The position numbers and the translations under genes are program-made. This document shows positions 25,346 to 36,757 of a DNA stretch of 64,000 bases, piece after piece (within the stretch, counting starts at the first letter, position 1; every line of letters begins with the position of its first letter). Location: the NCBI GenBank assembly GCA_006538405.1, contig BJKQ01000008.1:124001-188000 (forward strand). Direction: 5' to 3'. This stretch comes from Hansfordia pulvinata. Lineage: Eukaryota > Ascomycota > Sordariomycetes > Xylariales. The notes beneath the pieces are model-generated. The model was given only the letters and a program-made list of their open reading frames with translations. It ran no database searches and had not been told where the DNA came from.

Positions 25346-26641
25346 AACCGGATATCTGGTATGATTCACAATCTCACAGCCAACCCTCCGAGTTATCAAG
25401 CTCTGTCAGAGGTGGTTGACGAGGAACCGCGACCACCAAGCATCAAGACTTGAGAATCAACGGCCTGAACCAGTAAATGGGTGGTCATCGAGTTTTGATT
25501 GCCGCAGGTGCCAATCTTTTCACGCGCCGTCCGACGAGGCTACGATACGGCCATGGAATGACAACCCACGGCATTCTAGAAGTCGGTCGTGGCTTACTGG
25601 TCGATCGAAGCAACCAGAGTCGGACGCGGAATTCGCGTCCACGTGCAGGAAGCCCAAGAACCCTGAGCTCTCTCCCCCGCCCTACCCTTCATTGACCAGG
25701 GGGCCAATAAACACCCAGAGTTGGCTGCGGAGGCTCTATCGGGAAAAGCCGACAAGAAGCTCTGTTGGGAGCGCCTACAGCTCAGGTGCATGAAAGCAGC
25801 AGAAGCTTTGTGATACACAATCCGCCGTGTTGGAAGATGGTCTCATCGTGACGGCAAGCGCCCATGAGTGCCGACGCCATCGCCATTTGTTGCACCCGCG
25901 GCACCTCGTGGGCGAGTGAGCAGGCATGCGCCATGCGCCGCGACATGAACAGCGACTGTTTAACGGTGTAGGGCGGGGGGCCGGGGAGGTGGTAGAAAGG
26001 GAAGGAAATGGGCTGGCGGTGGTGGTCCATCCACATCTAGACCCTGGCAGAGGGTCGCTGGAGGACGTATCCAAGAGCCTTACAAATGAGGACACGGGCA
26101 TATGGGGGTCGAGGTTGGAGCAAGGAAGATCCAGACTTGGAGGTCTTGCTGTGGTCCTGCTCCCTTAAAGATGAATAAACTCACGTTACAACCTCTTGTT
26201 CTACTGGAATCAGCGCTGACTCGCCATGTCTTGCCCCCCCATACCAGCGTGATTTTTTCTGTGCTGAGACCTCCCGGTACACGGAATGCCCGCACTCGCG
26301 AACCACCTCATTCACGTGAATATAAAGGATCAGGGTCGCGATGGTTCTATGCAAAGTTACACGTGCAAGCAGGCCCTTTCTGGAAAGCGATAATTCGAGC
26401 CGTGGTGTACTTTGTGGCGTCCTCTCTGTTCCTTGAGCTCTATGATTGCTCGACCACAACTGGCGAGCTGCTCAGTGGGTTGGCGTCTCTCGATCTGTCT
26501 ATATAGTCTTATGCGGCCCTCTTTGGTTTTGGCTCTTCTTTGGTAGTAGGCGAATAGGGGGACAGGATGGAATCCGCTTTGCTGGTCCCGATCCACAAGC
26601 CAGCCCCCCGCCCCCCCCCCCCCCCCCCCCCCCCCGCTCCC

Positions 26642-26683
<42 letters not shown>

Positions 26684-26689
26684 CGGCTT
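25346..26689. other. Convergent spacer between methyltransferase and dehydratase
   Basis: Both neighbours end towards this stretch. I see no supported gene. The only marked structure is the C-run/CT-repeat next to the dehydratase stop codon. Confidence 0.4.
26604..26680. repeat. Composite poly-C and (CT)n tract in the dehydratase 3' region
   Basis: A run of 25 C (26611-26635) is followed by a CT dinucleotide repeat (about 26644-26679). It begins within 10 bp of the dehydratase stop codon, so on the transcribed minus strand it would place a GA repeat and then a G-run in the 3' UTR. Lengths of such runs are prone to sequencing error. Confidence 0.85.
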
Positions 26690-28277
26690 TCATGGCCTCC
26701 TGGTGGTCGGCAGCGGCTTGTCGCAGAGCTCCTCCTTGTCCGAGACGACCTGGTCCTCGATGAGGACGGGGAAGGGGCTCAGCGTCTTGCTGATGTCGCC
26801 CCACCACTGCTCGCCGAAGCGGCGGTACCAGTCGACGGTGAGGCGCAGGCCCGCGGCGAAGCTCGTCCGCTGCTCCCAGCCGAGCTGGCGGAGCTTGGTC
26901 CCGTCGACGGCGTAGCGGTGGTCGTTGAAGGGCCGGTCCTGGGTGTACTTGACCCACGGCCCGAAATCGTCGTCGTCGTCGTCTTTGCTGTCGTTACTGG
27001 CGTTGTTGACCTTTTCCTTGTCATCATTGCCGCCGCCGCCGCCGTGACGACGACGACGACGAGTTGTGATGCCCATCTCGTCGAGCAGCATACGGCACAG
27101 CTCCAGGTTGGAGACCTCGTCGTACGAGCCCACGTTGTAGATCTGGCCCAGCGCACCCTTGTGCAGGATCGTGTCGAACGCGTCGGCCGCGTCCCCCGCG
27201 AAAAGGTAGCGCCGCGTCGGGGTGCCGTCGCCGTGCACGACGGTGGGCCGCGAGCGGTTGAGCAGGCATATGAATTTGGGAATGACCTCTGCGAGATAAT
27301 CAGCTGGTCAGAGGGGTTTCCACTGAGGTGACCTGGGAGCACACAGAAAAAAAAAATGACAGTCTTGAGTGCTGGGCAGCTCACTCTCGGGGTACTGGTG
27401 AGGCCCGTAGACGTTGTTGCTCCGGACGATGATGGCAGGCAGCTTGAAGCTCTTCATATACGAGTTGACGAGCATCTCGGCAGCGGCTTTGCTGGCAGCG
27501 TAAGGGTTGGTGGGCGCGAGGATGCTTGTCTCCAGCAGGTCGTCGTCGTCGTCCTTGGCCTCGCCGTAGACCTCGTCGGTGGAGATGTGGATGAAGCGCT
27601 TGACGCCGACCTTCTTCGCGCTCTCGAGCATGACGTGAGTGCCGTAGACGTTTGTGTGGGTGAAGCCGTACGAGTTGCCGAAGCTCAGGTCGACGTGCGA
27701 CTGGGCGGCGAAGTGGAAGATCGTGTCGATGTTGTAGCGCTCCATGCAGTCGAGCACCTCGGAGGGGTTGGTGATGTCACCGTGGTAGAAGGTGAAGTTC
27801 CGCCTGTCGTTGAGCATCCTCGTGTTGTTGAGGGAGGAGCAGTAGTCCAGCTTGTCAAAGGAGACAATGTTGTAGGCGTGAGGGTAGGTCAACGTCAGGT
27901 GGCGGACCAGCCAACAGGCACTGGCTGAGATTAGTCGGTCTGCGAGGGCAACGTTAAACACCACCGAGTCACACTCACATGAAGCCTGCGCCGCCGGTGA
28001 TCATGATATTCTTAGTGTCGGGCAGAGGCTCAAACTTGGTTGTGCCAACCAGGACAGGGGCATCTTGCCAGACACCGTAGTCCTCGAAGAACCGGTTCTG
28101 GCGCAGTTTTGTCGGAGCTACGTGCCGAGGTTAGCTGGGAGCGTGATTTGCAGGGACCCGAGTTGAGGACTTGCCGTGCAAGTCATTTCCATTGACGAGA
28201 CTACTTCTATTTGAATGGCTAACCCCGTTGCCATTTGCCTGGGCCGTGTCTGTTTGAGGCTGTGAGGAGGCAGTCAT
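26690..28277 (-). CDS. NDP-glucose 4,6-dehydratase (RmlB-like extended SDR)
   Basis: The exons (minus strand) are 28277-28175, 28117-27979, 27920-27385 and 27288-26690, giving 458 residues. Intron 1 has a GC donor (GCAAGT). The protein shows the NAD-binding TGGAGFI motif, a conserved LDYCSSLNN block, STDEVYGE, and the catalytic NPYAASK (YxxxK), then RSNNVYGPHQYPEK and GDGTPTRRYL. These are hallmarks of dTDP/UDP-glucose 4,6-dehydratases, which oxidise and dehydrate NDP-glucose to the 4-keto-6-deoxy sugar; in fungi the known product path is UDP-rhamnose. Sugar nucleotide specificity is inferred only. Oddity: a low-complexity insert of about 35 residues (Arg, Gly, then Asp runs) encoded by trinucleotide repeats at about 26965-27070 sits between GITT and FGPWVKYTQDRP. 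The nucleotide-sugar transporter-like gene lies 2.6 kb away, divergently. Confidence 0.9.
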
Positions 28278-30856
28278 GGTGAAGATGCCGCTGGTTGAAG
28301 TCTGGAACGAGGGAAACAGGGCCAAGGGGCGCAGCAGGCGCAGAACCCGAAGCGCAAGAATAAGAAGCCCGGCCGACCTGAGCGCATTTGAAGATGCCGA
28401 TAGAGTGTCGCTGGCGGGATAGACACAACAAGAGGAGAGTTGCAGAAATCCAGGCTGTTTGGAAGGACTCGGGGTATCTAATGAGAAGGCAGACAGCACG
28501 CTCTCGGCCGGTGAAAAGAAAGCACGCAGATGGTAAGAAGAGACGGAGCGTGGTGCAACTCAGCTGAGGAGTCAGCCGGCGGCGGGAGCCACGACGTGGA
28601 GAGATTGGTCAAGACAGGGCTCCTCGAGCAGGATGAAGAGAGGTCGACGAGGCGTTTCCAGCTGAGGATAGAAGCAGTGTCACAGGGAGAAGTGATACAG
28701 AAGCAACCCTGCCAGCAAAGGCGACGGGAAGGGCTGGTGGCTGCAAGGCGAGCTGTCACTGGTCGGCAATAACCGAATTGAGACACGAGGCTGGCTGGAG
28801 AGGGAGCAACAGAGAGCGAGACACAATGCCGGTACCATCCCCTGGCCGAACAGCCCCCTATCGATTAGGCCTGGTAGCCAGCCAAGCCGTCTGTCGGATA
28901 TCCAAGAAGAGTGAGCGAAGGCAGTCGAGCGCGGGGCAGAGCGCGCGCCAGGCGGAGCAGAGCAGGGCAGTGTGGGGCAAGGCAGGCCCTGGAACTTGGC
29001 CCGGGGGAGGGATGGTTTCGGTCCTTGGGGCACCCAAAGGCGCAGTCTTCGAGGCCCGGATCCAGGCGGCGTGGCGTGTCTGCAGGGCGGGCAGCAGGAG
29101 AAGAGGCGGCAGGCCAGGCCGTGGAGATGGAGCGACGGCGTGGTTGGTGAAGGTTGCTGGGCCGGGCTCGCGCCCGAGATGCAACGACCCCTCCAAGTCG
29201 GCGAGAACCGTAATTGCAAGGGGCGAAAGCGCATCCATTGTACCTCGACAAAGCACTCCCACCAGAGGCTACAGTGGGTGCATGATGACGTCGGTCCGCT
29301 GGAATCAGGGCGGCGGTCGAGTCCGGGGTCCTCCTGGGCTGGCAGTGCTGGGCTACTGGCGGCGGCTTAGGGGCCAAACGCACCTGCATCTTCTGGGCAA
29401 AGAGGTATTGGATGTACCCGACAGTCTCGTCTGCGAATTCCCGCCGTTATCTACCAGGTACCATCAGACTATGTAAATTCAGTCCGTGTTGCTTCGGTTG
29501 CACAGTAACAGTACATTACGGCAGACTCGAGATCTACGGGGCAGAAAACGGAGGCGAGAGAGTCAACCCCAAGCCAGGTACCTAACCTATAGGTACATGT
29601 AGCAAGAGGTCCAACTCTTGAGTTTATTACGGCCAACCCTCAGCTCTCTTTTCCTCCTAATTCACAAACCTCCATTGCTGTTCTTCTACACCTCATACCA
29701 TACCTCAGATACCCGCCTCGCAACGCTGTAGCCCCCCTGTACCCAATGGCCGGGTTTGCTCCCGGAACACCGCAAGCGGCTATGCATTAGCTGCCCGATG
29801 CACTACTCAATGCCCATCCGTCGTCACCTTTCCCGTGATACACCAGGGTTACACAGATGACGAGACTGTCCTAGTTCCAACTGATTCCAGACTCGCATTC
29901 ACTTGCTCGATGATATGCCACGGTTGCGCGCCTGCTCGCTCCTGTCTCGGGCGCCACGCCATGCCATGGCCACGCCAAACGCCTGCCAGTCCGTTGACAC
30001 ACAACGATGCAGCCAGCCGAGAGCAGGGCCGAATCCCCGCGAGCCCTTCGTTATCAGCGTCAAGATGGATCCATTCGGAGCCTCTCACGCTCTTGTTTGA
30101 TGGGGAAGGTCGGCCCAAGAGCACTGACCTGTCGCCGAACCCCAGCAACGATTGTCAAAGCACAGATGGCGACTGTCTTGGGCCAACGGCAACCGCATGC
30201 ATGTCCTTGCACCCTGTTTCTGTGCTACACAGACGATCTGGACTTTGCGACCTTCAGCTGGCCGGCATCGCGGCGGTTTGGCGATGGTCTTCTTGACTCA
30301 CCACTCGCTAATTGAACAAGACATTGTATATCTGGCCTCGTGGCCCTCGGAGGTCCTTGCCCAACCTGCCAGGAACGTGCTGTAAGCTGTGAGGACCGAA
30401 GAGTCTATTTAGAGCAGCGCAAGTGGTGCAGGGATATGAGCTGAAGGATCTGCCTGAACCTCAGTCGAGTAGAACGGGATCGCGAGAGAGTGATTCGACA
30501 CTGGAAGTCCAGATCGGTGGCATCCTGACACAAGCCGTCCGGACCGTGGCAGATTCTTGTGATATCTTCCCGTTCCGGCCGTGTCGGCCCGCAGGAGTAG
30601 TTGGCCCATAATAGCATTGGTCACATATTCCTAACAAAACGCAATAATACGACTTCTTGGAGCTCCCACCTTTGTCGAAGACTGGGGCGGGAATCGTCCC
30701 ATGATAATGCCCCCCCTATCCGCCTGTCTATATTGCATCTTGCGTGCTGCTCTGAGGCGTACTCCGCTCACCAGTGCTCCTCTCAGCCACACCACCAGAC
30801 CGAGAAAGAAAAAATAATCTGCCCCCAGACATACCTGAGCCGGCCACTCTCACGGC
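28278..30856. other. Divergent promoter interval between dehydratase and transporter
   Basis: The left part (28278 to about 28800) is pyrimidine-rich on the minus strand, fitting a dehydratase leader. A stretch near 30727 (CTATATT) could serve the transporter. No gene is recognisable between them; open frames in the GC-rich 28.8-29.4 kb part exist on both strands and show no motif. Confidence 0.45.
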
Positions 30857-32289
30857 ATGGCGACCTTTGACGCTGTCCGGGCAATCACGCCCCCGCCGGC
30901 GGAGCGAGTCCATGACGTTGAGAAATCCCTCGACTGCCACGCGTCAGACTCCGAAATCCCAGCCTTGGGCGGCATCGCCCGAGAAGATAGCGACAGCGAG
31001 CAAGACGAGAAGCCCTTCCTGGACGAGCCACAGCAAAACCCGCCTGCTAAACCCAGCGTGGCTTCGGCCGTAACATGGATGGCCGTTAACATTGTGGCCA
31101 CGGTGATGATTGTAAGAAGCACAAGCCTGCCCCCCCCCCTTTTCTACCTACCTTACTCACAGCGACTGTGCCTTGCAGGTGTTCACCAACAAGGCCATCT
31201 TCTCGGACGACTCCCTGCGGTACCTGCAGCTGACCTTTGCCGCCTTCCACTTCCTCGTCACCTGGCTGACGCTGCGCGCCCTATCGTCTCCGCCGCCGCG
31301 CTTCTTCTTCTTCCTCCCCCCCTCCTGCGCCGTGTTCGCCCCGCGCCGCGCCGGGCTCCGCGACGTCATCCCCTTGTCCGTCGCCATGGCGCTCAACGTC
31401 GTCCTGCCCAACCTGTCCCTCGCCTTCTCCACCGTGACCTTCTACCAGGTGGCGCGCATCCTGCTGACCCCCGTCGTCGCCCTGATGAACTTTTTCATGT
31501 ACGGCCGCGCGCCTCCGCGCCCCGCGCTGCTGGCCCTGGTCCCGGCCTGCGCCGGCGTCGCCATGGTGTCCTATTATGACTCGATCCGCCCGGCCGGCGG
31601 CACAGAATACGGCGACAACGGAGACGGAGACGGAGGCGGAGACGGAAGCGGCGGGATCCAGACCACCTCCGCCCCGGGGGTCGTCTTCGCCCTCTCCGGC
31701 ATCGTCGCTTCCTCGCTCTACACCGTCTGGATCGCGAGCCAGCTGCGCAGGCTGCAGATGTCCAGCATGCAGCTCCTCCACAACCAGGCCCCCGTCTCGG
31801 CCTTCCTTCTGCTCTACGTGATCCCCTTCGCGGACCGCTTCCCCGCCCTGGGCGACGTTGCCGCCAGCCGATGGGTCCTCATGGTCATGGTAAGCTCTGT
31901 ATTCTAATCTCGAGACAGACGAAAACGGTTTTGGGGGGGGGGGGGGGGTCTGCTACATCAGGTACTCAAGAGGGGTATTCAAGAGAAAGCTGACGTGATC
32001 TAGTCCGCACTGCTCGCCTCCCTGATCAATATCTCCCAGTTCTTCATAGTCGCACAGACCGGCCCCGTGTCGAGCACTGTCGTTGGCCACGTCAAGACTT
32101 GCACCATAGTTGCCCTGGGCTGGGCGACGTCTGGTCGCTCGGTCGGGGACAAGTCGGTTGTGGGCATCCTCATCGCTTTGGGTGGGATTATTTCGTATGC
32201 CTTGCTCACGTCTCTCCGTCTACCCGACCACTGTCATTCCCGCTGACACTCATAGATATTCTGTAATTATGCTGCGGACCAAGGCTTAA
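30857..32289 (+). CDS. TPT/DUF250 family nucleotide-sugar or triose-phosphate transporter (SLC35E3-like)
   Basis: The exons are 30857-31111, 31179-31889, 32004-32194 and 32256-32289, giving 396 residues. Residues 1-70 are hydrophilic and acidic, then about ten hydrophobic segments follow. Family signatures are FTNKAIF in the first membrane segment, a Tyr-rich TFYQVARILLTPVVALMNF helix, and SMQLLHNQAPVSAFLL, which closely resembles the SLC35E3 branch. The last intron restores GGIISYSVIMLRTK, a typical TPT C-terminal helix. Such proteins sit in Golgi or ER membranes and exchange sugar nucleotides or phosphates; the substrate is unknown. Intron 2 holds a 16-base G run (31933-31948). A GDGDG-rich cytosolic or luminal loop near 31610-31660 is repeat-encoded. 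Its neighbour is the divergently transcribed NDP-sugar dehydratase, which suggests, without proof, a shared sugar-nucleotide theme. Confidence 0.88.
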
Positions 32290-32597
32290 GGCGGACAAAG
32301 CTGGACTCTGACTACCATGCCTTATGTTGCACAAGACGCACAGCAGATGCTTCGTAATCCATTTGAACAAGTCGATCATGCACCATAGCAACCGCCAACC
32401 ACAAGTTTAGCACGGAAAAGTCAATTTCTGGATAAAGCGTCTCCTGGGGTGGCAGAGCTGAATCTTGAACCTGTGCGCTGGCTCAGAATCCCGTTCCGGA
32501 TCTGGGCGCAACATGCCAGACGTCGCAAGCACAGTCCCCAGTAGTCATCTTCACACCCCTAATGGCCATCACAACCTCTTTTCTCACTCGTGCATCG
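32290..32597. other. Short convergent 3' spacer
   Basis: This 308-bp stretch separates the ends of the transporter and the AT-hook gene. I see no further feature in it. Confidence 0.5.
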
Positions 32598-34238
32598 CTA
32601 AGATCGGGCCAGCCTGGCCGACCGTCTCTTGGCCGTCTGCCCCTGCTCGTCCAGGTCACGTTCCCCGTCTTGGGTCGCTTTCCGCTTCTGCCCGGGGAGT
32701 TTGGCCTTGCGCGTGACCGTCTCCTGGGCCCTCAGCGGCGGGCGGCCCCTCTTCGCTGGTGCGGACTTTCCCGTCTTCTTGACATCGTTTCGCGGTCGAC
32801 CCCTCTTAGCCGGAGTAGGGTTTCCCTCTTCTTTGACCTGGTTGGGCGGTCGACCCCTTCTAGCTGGCGTGGGCTTTCCTCTGTAGTTGTCTTTGCCAGC
32901 GGCGGTGACGGCGGCAACGATGACGGGTGTGCTGTGTCGCACACGCTGCGCTGTGTTGTAAGCCCGACACTGGGTACAAATTGAATTCGCGGTGGCTTCT
33001 CCAGTATCGCCCTGGCCGTCTTCGTCTTCGGAGGCATCAGAGTCTTCCCCAGTTTCTCCGGCTTCTTCGCCGTCAGTGAGGTCCTCGCTGGGCTCTTCGA
33101 GGCTGGGGACTGGGATGGTGCCCGCCCCCTCAACCTGCTCCTGTGCAGAGAGTGTCGGGGTGGCCCCGTTCACGATGGGAGGGAGTCCGTCAGGAAACCG
33201 CTCCCAGTGATCCAGGAGCTGGTCTTTTAGCTCGAGCGACAGCTCCTTGGCGTAGTCTTGCTGGTTCCTCAGCCACTTGCGACCCTCCTTGAACCCATCG
33301 TATTCCATCAAGTTAAAGCTTTTCACTTCGGTTTGATGATACTTGGCTTTGCCATCTGCCCAGGGTGCTTCGTGATGAGCGAATATCCTGAGCTTCTCGC
33401 CGTTGGTGTGGAAAGTCGTGATCTTGGCATGGTGGACAGGGTCGGCGGTACTCATGTAGGCAAGCGCCTCTTTCCTCGCGTACACGAGGACTGCTGCAGC
33501 ATAGGAGGCCTGCACTTGGGCCGCATACAATGACTGATTCTTGAACTTCACCTCGCCAGCAATCTGGGGTAGAGTGACAGAGTACGTGTCGTCTGTGTAC
33601 AGGACAGCGCAGTTCAGATGCTCCTCTGGATCAAATGCTTCCGTGTCGCCCTGCGTATATGAGTACCACGTCAAGCCCTGAATGTAGTCTGGCACTGGAG
33701 CAGACAGGCCTACGTTGACTTTTAGCTTTTTAGGGAGGTTGTTGAAGGCCTTGTTGAGCACAGTGATGTATTCATCGTCCGGGTCGCGTTTAAGAATATT
33801 GTCGGTAAGATGGAAGAACGTCGTCGCCTCATTGGGGACGTTCTCCATCGCCTGGGAGTACACTCCATGCTCTGACTGGGTAGGAGATGGGGTGGCGCGG
33901 GGAATTGAGAGCCGGTCTCGAATCTCTCTTAGATTATCGGGCGTTATAGAATTTCCCTCCAATAAAACACCATGCTTTGAAAGTGCTTTCAGGAACCTGC
34001 CCTGGCAGCTGGGCGTGGTACCATCCTCGGTGTTTCTCTTTGGCGTTCCGGAGCCCGAGCCCGTGGGGAGTTTGCGGGCTGCTTTGGGCTGGGGTTTGAC
34101 TCCATTCTTTGCTGTGGTCTTGGTAGGGGCCGTCTTCTCGTTGAAGAGACGTAGATTGTGCTTGGAAAGCTCAAGTTTGGTTGTGACGGGCTGGCCGTTT
34201 AGCTGTTTGCGCGTCGATGCTGGTAGTTTGCTCTCCAT
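32598..34238 (-). CDS. AT-hook protein with a DUF7924-like, PD-(D/E)XK-type domain
   Basis: This is a single-exon protein of 546 residues. Residues 1-140 are basic and disordered. A folded domain spans about 145-335. It contains a Pro-Asp pair (183-184, PVPDYIQGLTWY), then GEVKFKNQSLYAAQVQASYA with the Glu-x-Lys of a PD-(D/E)XK core at 229-231, and a later HAKITTFHTNGEKLRIFAHH strand pair and FNLMEYDGFKEGRKW. The spacing and motifs recall fungal DUF7924 proteins, a restriction-nuclease-like fold. After an acidic linker (about 385-425), three near-identical units ending (R/K)RGRP(P/R) at about 459-501, spaced 18 residues apart, are AT-hooks for the A/T minor groove. The tail is basic. Nuclear DNA binding is likely; nuclease activity is inferred from motif retention only. 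The start is the first ATG of the open frame. Confidence 0.75.
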   Translation of the reverse strand: MESKLPASTRKQLNGQPVTTKLELSKHNLRLFNEKTAPTKTTAKNGVKPQPKAARKLPTGSGSGTPKRNTEDGTTPSCQGRFLKALSKHGVLLEGNSITPDNLREIRDRLSIPRATPSPTQSEHGVYSQAMENVPNEATTFFHLTDNILKRDPDDEYITVLNKAFNNLPKKLKVNVGLSAPVPDYIQGLTWYSYTQGDTEAFDPEEHLNCAVLYTDDTYSVTLPQIAGEVKFKNQSLYAAQVQASYAAAVLVYARKEALAYMSTADPVHHAKITTFHTNGEKLRIFAHHEAPWADGKAKYHQTEVKSFNLMEYDGFKEGRKWLRNQQDYAKELSLELKDQLLDHWERFPDGLPPIVNGATPTLSAQEQVEGAGTIPVPSLEEPSEDLTDGEEAGETGEDSDASEDEDGQGDTGEATANSICTQCRAYNTAQRVRHSTPVIVAAVTAAGKDNYRGKPTPARRGRPPNQVKEEGNPTPAKRGRPRNDVKKTGKSAPAKRGRPPLRAQETVTRKAKLPGQKRKATQDGERDLDEQGQTAKRRSARLARS

Positions 34239-36757
34239 CTTGGCAGATGCGAAACGGGACTGTGCTTAAGTAGACGTCGTCCTTCGAATGAGAAAAAAAT
34301 GGGAAGGAATTGAAAAACCGGCAGAGACTCTTCGGCTCTCGCTCCTCTGTTGTTGTGTAGAACGAGATCAGAGGCTAAAATTGCCGTAACGACTGTGTGG
34401 AAAGTCGCGAGATAGAGAAGAATTGGCAATGATGTTCAGAATGCGTTGATGAAGGTGTTCCAGCTGACCCGGGGCCGGCGGGAAGCGGTGACACACAAGA
34501 TGCGATGCATGGGAAAGACATATGTGTCTTGGTCAACAACAAAGGGACATGGATGGGGTCTTTGGCAATTGGGCGGTTCGGCGTCGGTACCCGCACACAG
34601 TTCGATGTCGAATGCCTTGTGGCGGTCTGTGGCGGCCGGAGAGCATCTTTGTTGTACAAGCCCCTTTGACTTATCCGGCGACTCAATTGATGGACCACGT
34701 TGTTTGTTCCCTTCCAAGCCCAGCCACTGCTGAGCACATTCCGGAACTGGAACTCAGATCTTCCAGAGAAAGACGTCCGCTTCTTCGGCGTGTGTCGCCC
34801 GTAGGCGCTTGGTTCTCTGTCCACTTTCAGCCGTGTGTGGAAACCTGTGCAGTGCGGTAGCGAGCGTACGCCAACCGTCTCGGCTGTCGGCGTGCTGTCT
34901 GCTGACGAAGAGCAGCGAATTCAGGGGATTAGGTCCTCCGCCCTCCAACAAGGAGGCGTAGCAATACGGGGACCCTGGCCAAGGTAATGATGAGGCACCC
35001 ATGGGAAGGGGCCGGCCGGCCATTCGAATCTTTGGACGGACAGCCGCCACCTGGTGGGAATACCGATGATCTTGCTGGAGCACTGTTTACTCGAAGCTGG
35101 TCGAACCCTTCGCTTGTGAGCCATGCCAGTCCGTCGTGGGCAACCGATACAACGCTCCTAAAGCGAATCCCACCCACCAGTTACAAAAGAGCCCCGGCCA
35201 ACCCCAGAAACCAGTAGTGGGTCGAGAGAGGCCGGGGCTTAAGTTAGGTAAGTGCCGAAATTCCGGAGAAATCCACCCTTTCAGTCATTGGATTTGCAGG
35301 GCAGTCGCTCGCGTATGTCAGATGACTCGGGGCGTCCACCTGGGACTACTTACCTTACCTCTGGATACGAACGCCCATGGACGAGGCTGTGTGGAACAAG
35401 TCGACAACTCTTCCCCTTTGAGAAGCAACCCCAGGCAGGCATTGGATGGCCTCGCTCGTATTTGACCAACCCCAGCCGCAAGCGTGATCCTGGAGGCAGA
35501 CGCGGCAGAGCGGCAGAGCCTAGAAGGGGGCCGCTAGGACGCCCACTCGGCGCGGCTTAGACGGCCTAGAACCGCACCAGGCCCGTCAAGACCCGTGGGC
35601 GGCCCCAACCTTGTCCGTGTCCTGTCCTCCCGTCCCCGTGTCCTCTCATCCCCACACTCGTATGGCGTCTGGCGTCTGGCATCTGGGTGGGGAGGGGACA
35701 CCGAAACACACCAGGCAATTCGGACTTGTTGCTCAGGGCGGTCGCGAGGTAACGAGCGCGCTGTGAAGTTCCCCGGCGAGGCGGCGTCATAGATGAGACG
35801 CGCCGTTCGTGTTCAAGCTACCTGCCGTAGGTTGGGTAGCTCTGTCACAGTGGGAGAGTGTCATTGGATTGGACGTTGGAGGGAGGGCTGGGGGCGACCG
35901 ATACGGCCGAGGACCAAGTAACCCTAGATGAGTGCCAAGTCATCATCATGCCGGGCGAGTCTTGCTGGAAGCAACAGCTAAAAGAATGAGAGAGAGAGAG
36001 AGAGAGGCAAGGGCTCGGTGGAGCCTAGGTAGTACCTGCCTCCCTAAACATAAGGGAAAAGAAGCCTTAGGTAAGGTGGTAAGGTAGGTACGAGTGGTAC
36101 CAGCCCAGTGGAGGGAGCCGATCCGCCTGGATTGGCCTACGGCTCCATCTTTCTACGATGAGGGCGCCTAGGCCTCCACTAACACGCCAATACGGGCGGA
36201 TTAAGCAATAGCGGCAGTGGCAGCGACAGCAGCATTGTCTAACTTAGAGCCGACCAGGCCAGGGTCCCGGCAGACGATTCAGTCGGGCGAGGGCTCGGTG
36301 CACGGTGGCGGTGTTGCCGGGTCACGAGAATAGAATTCGCCTCTCGCGTCTTCCTCGAAACACCGGCATATGGCAGACCCGGCAGGTGTCGCCTGCTTAC
36401 TCGTCGCACCTACCTCGACTCGACTCAAAAGTGGCCACCGACGCCACCTTCCGGGGGTTTCTGGTCTTTCCTCCACGGCCTGCGCGGTCTTCGAGGAAGT
36501 CGGCTCTTTGTTCTTACTCACACATTATTGACCTTACATACATGTACTTGCACTTGCCTTAAGCTATTGCTGGCATTCATACCCGTTTTGTCTGCTTACA
36601 TCCGGTGCCCTCACAAACAACAAGGGCAAGCTTGTTGCGTTACCAGAACATCGTCATCACTGTCCGCAACTCGAGAACGATTCCAAAGCAAGCCCATACG
36701 TCGATCGACCCAATACTCCACTTATACTATCGAGGTAGTCGAATATCCATTTCAACC
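34239..36757. other. Divergent interval upstream of the AT-hook and GH16 genes
   Basis: No gene is recognisable. It contains a short GA repeat (35989-36006) and several AGGTAGGTAC/GTACCTACC-type words around 36030-36105. Promoters of both neighbours must lie here. Confidence 0.45.

Noticed and set aside
27356..27928. Plus-strand open frame of 190 codons across the dehydratase gene
   Set aside because: It is a mirror of dehydratase exon 3, with the Val/Asp/Gly-rich composition expected of antisense GC-rich codons.
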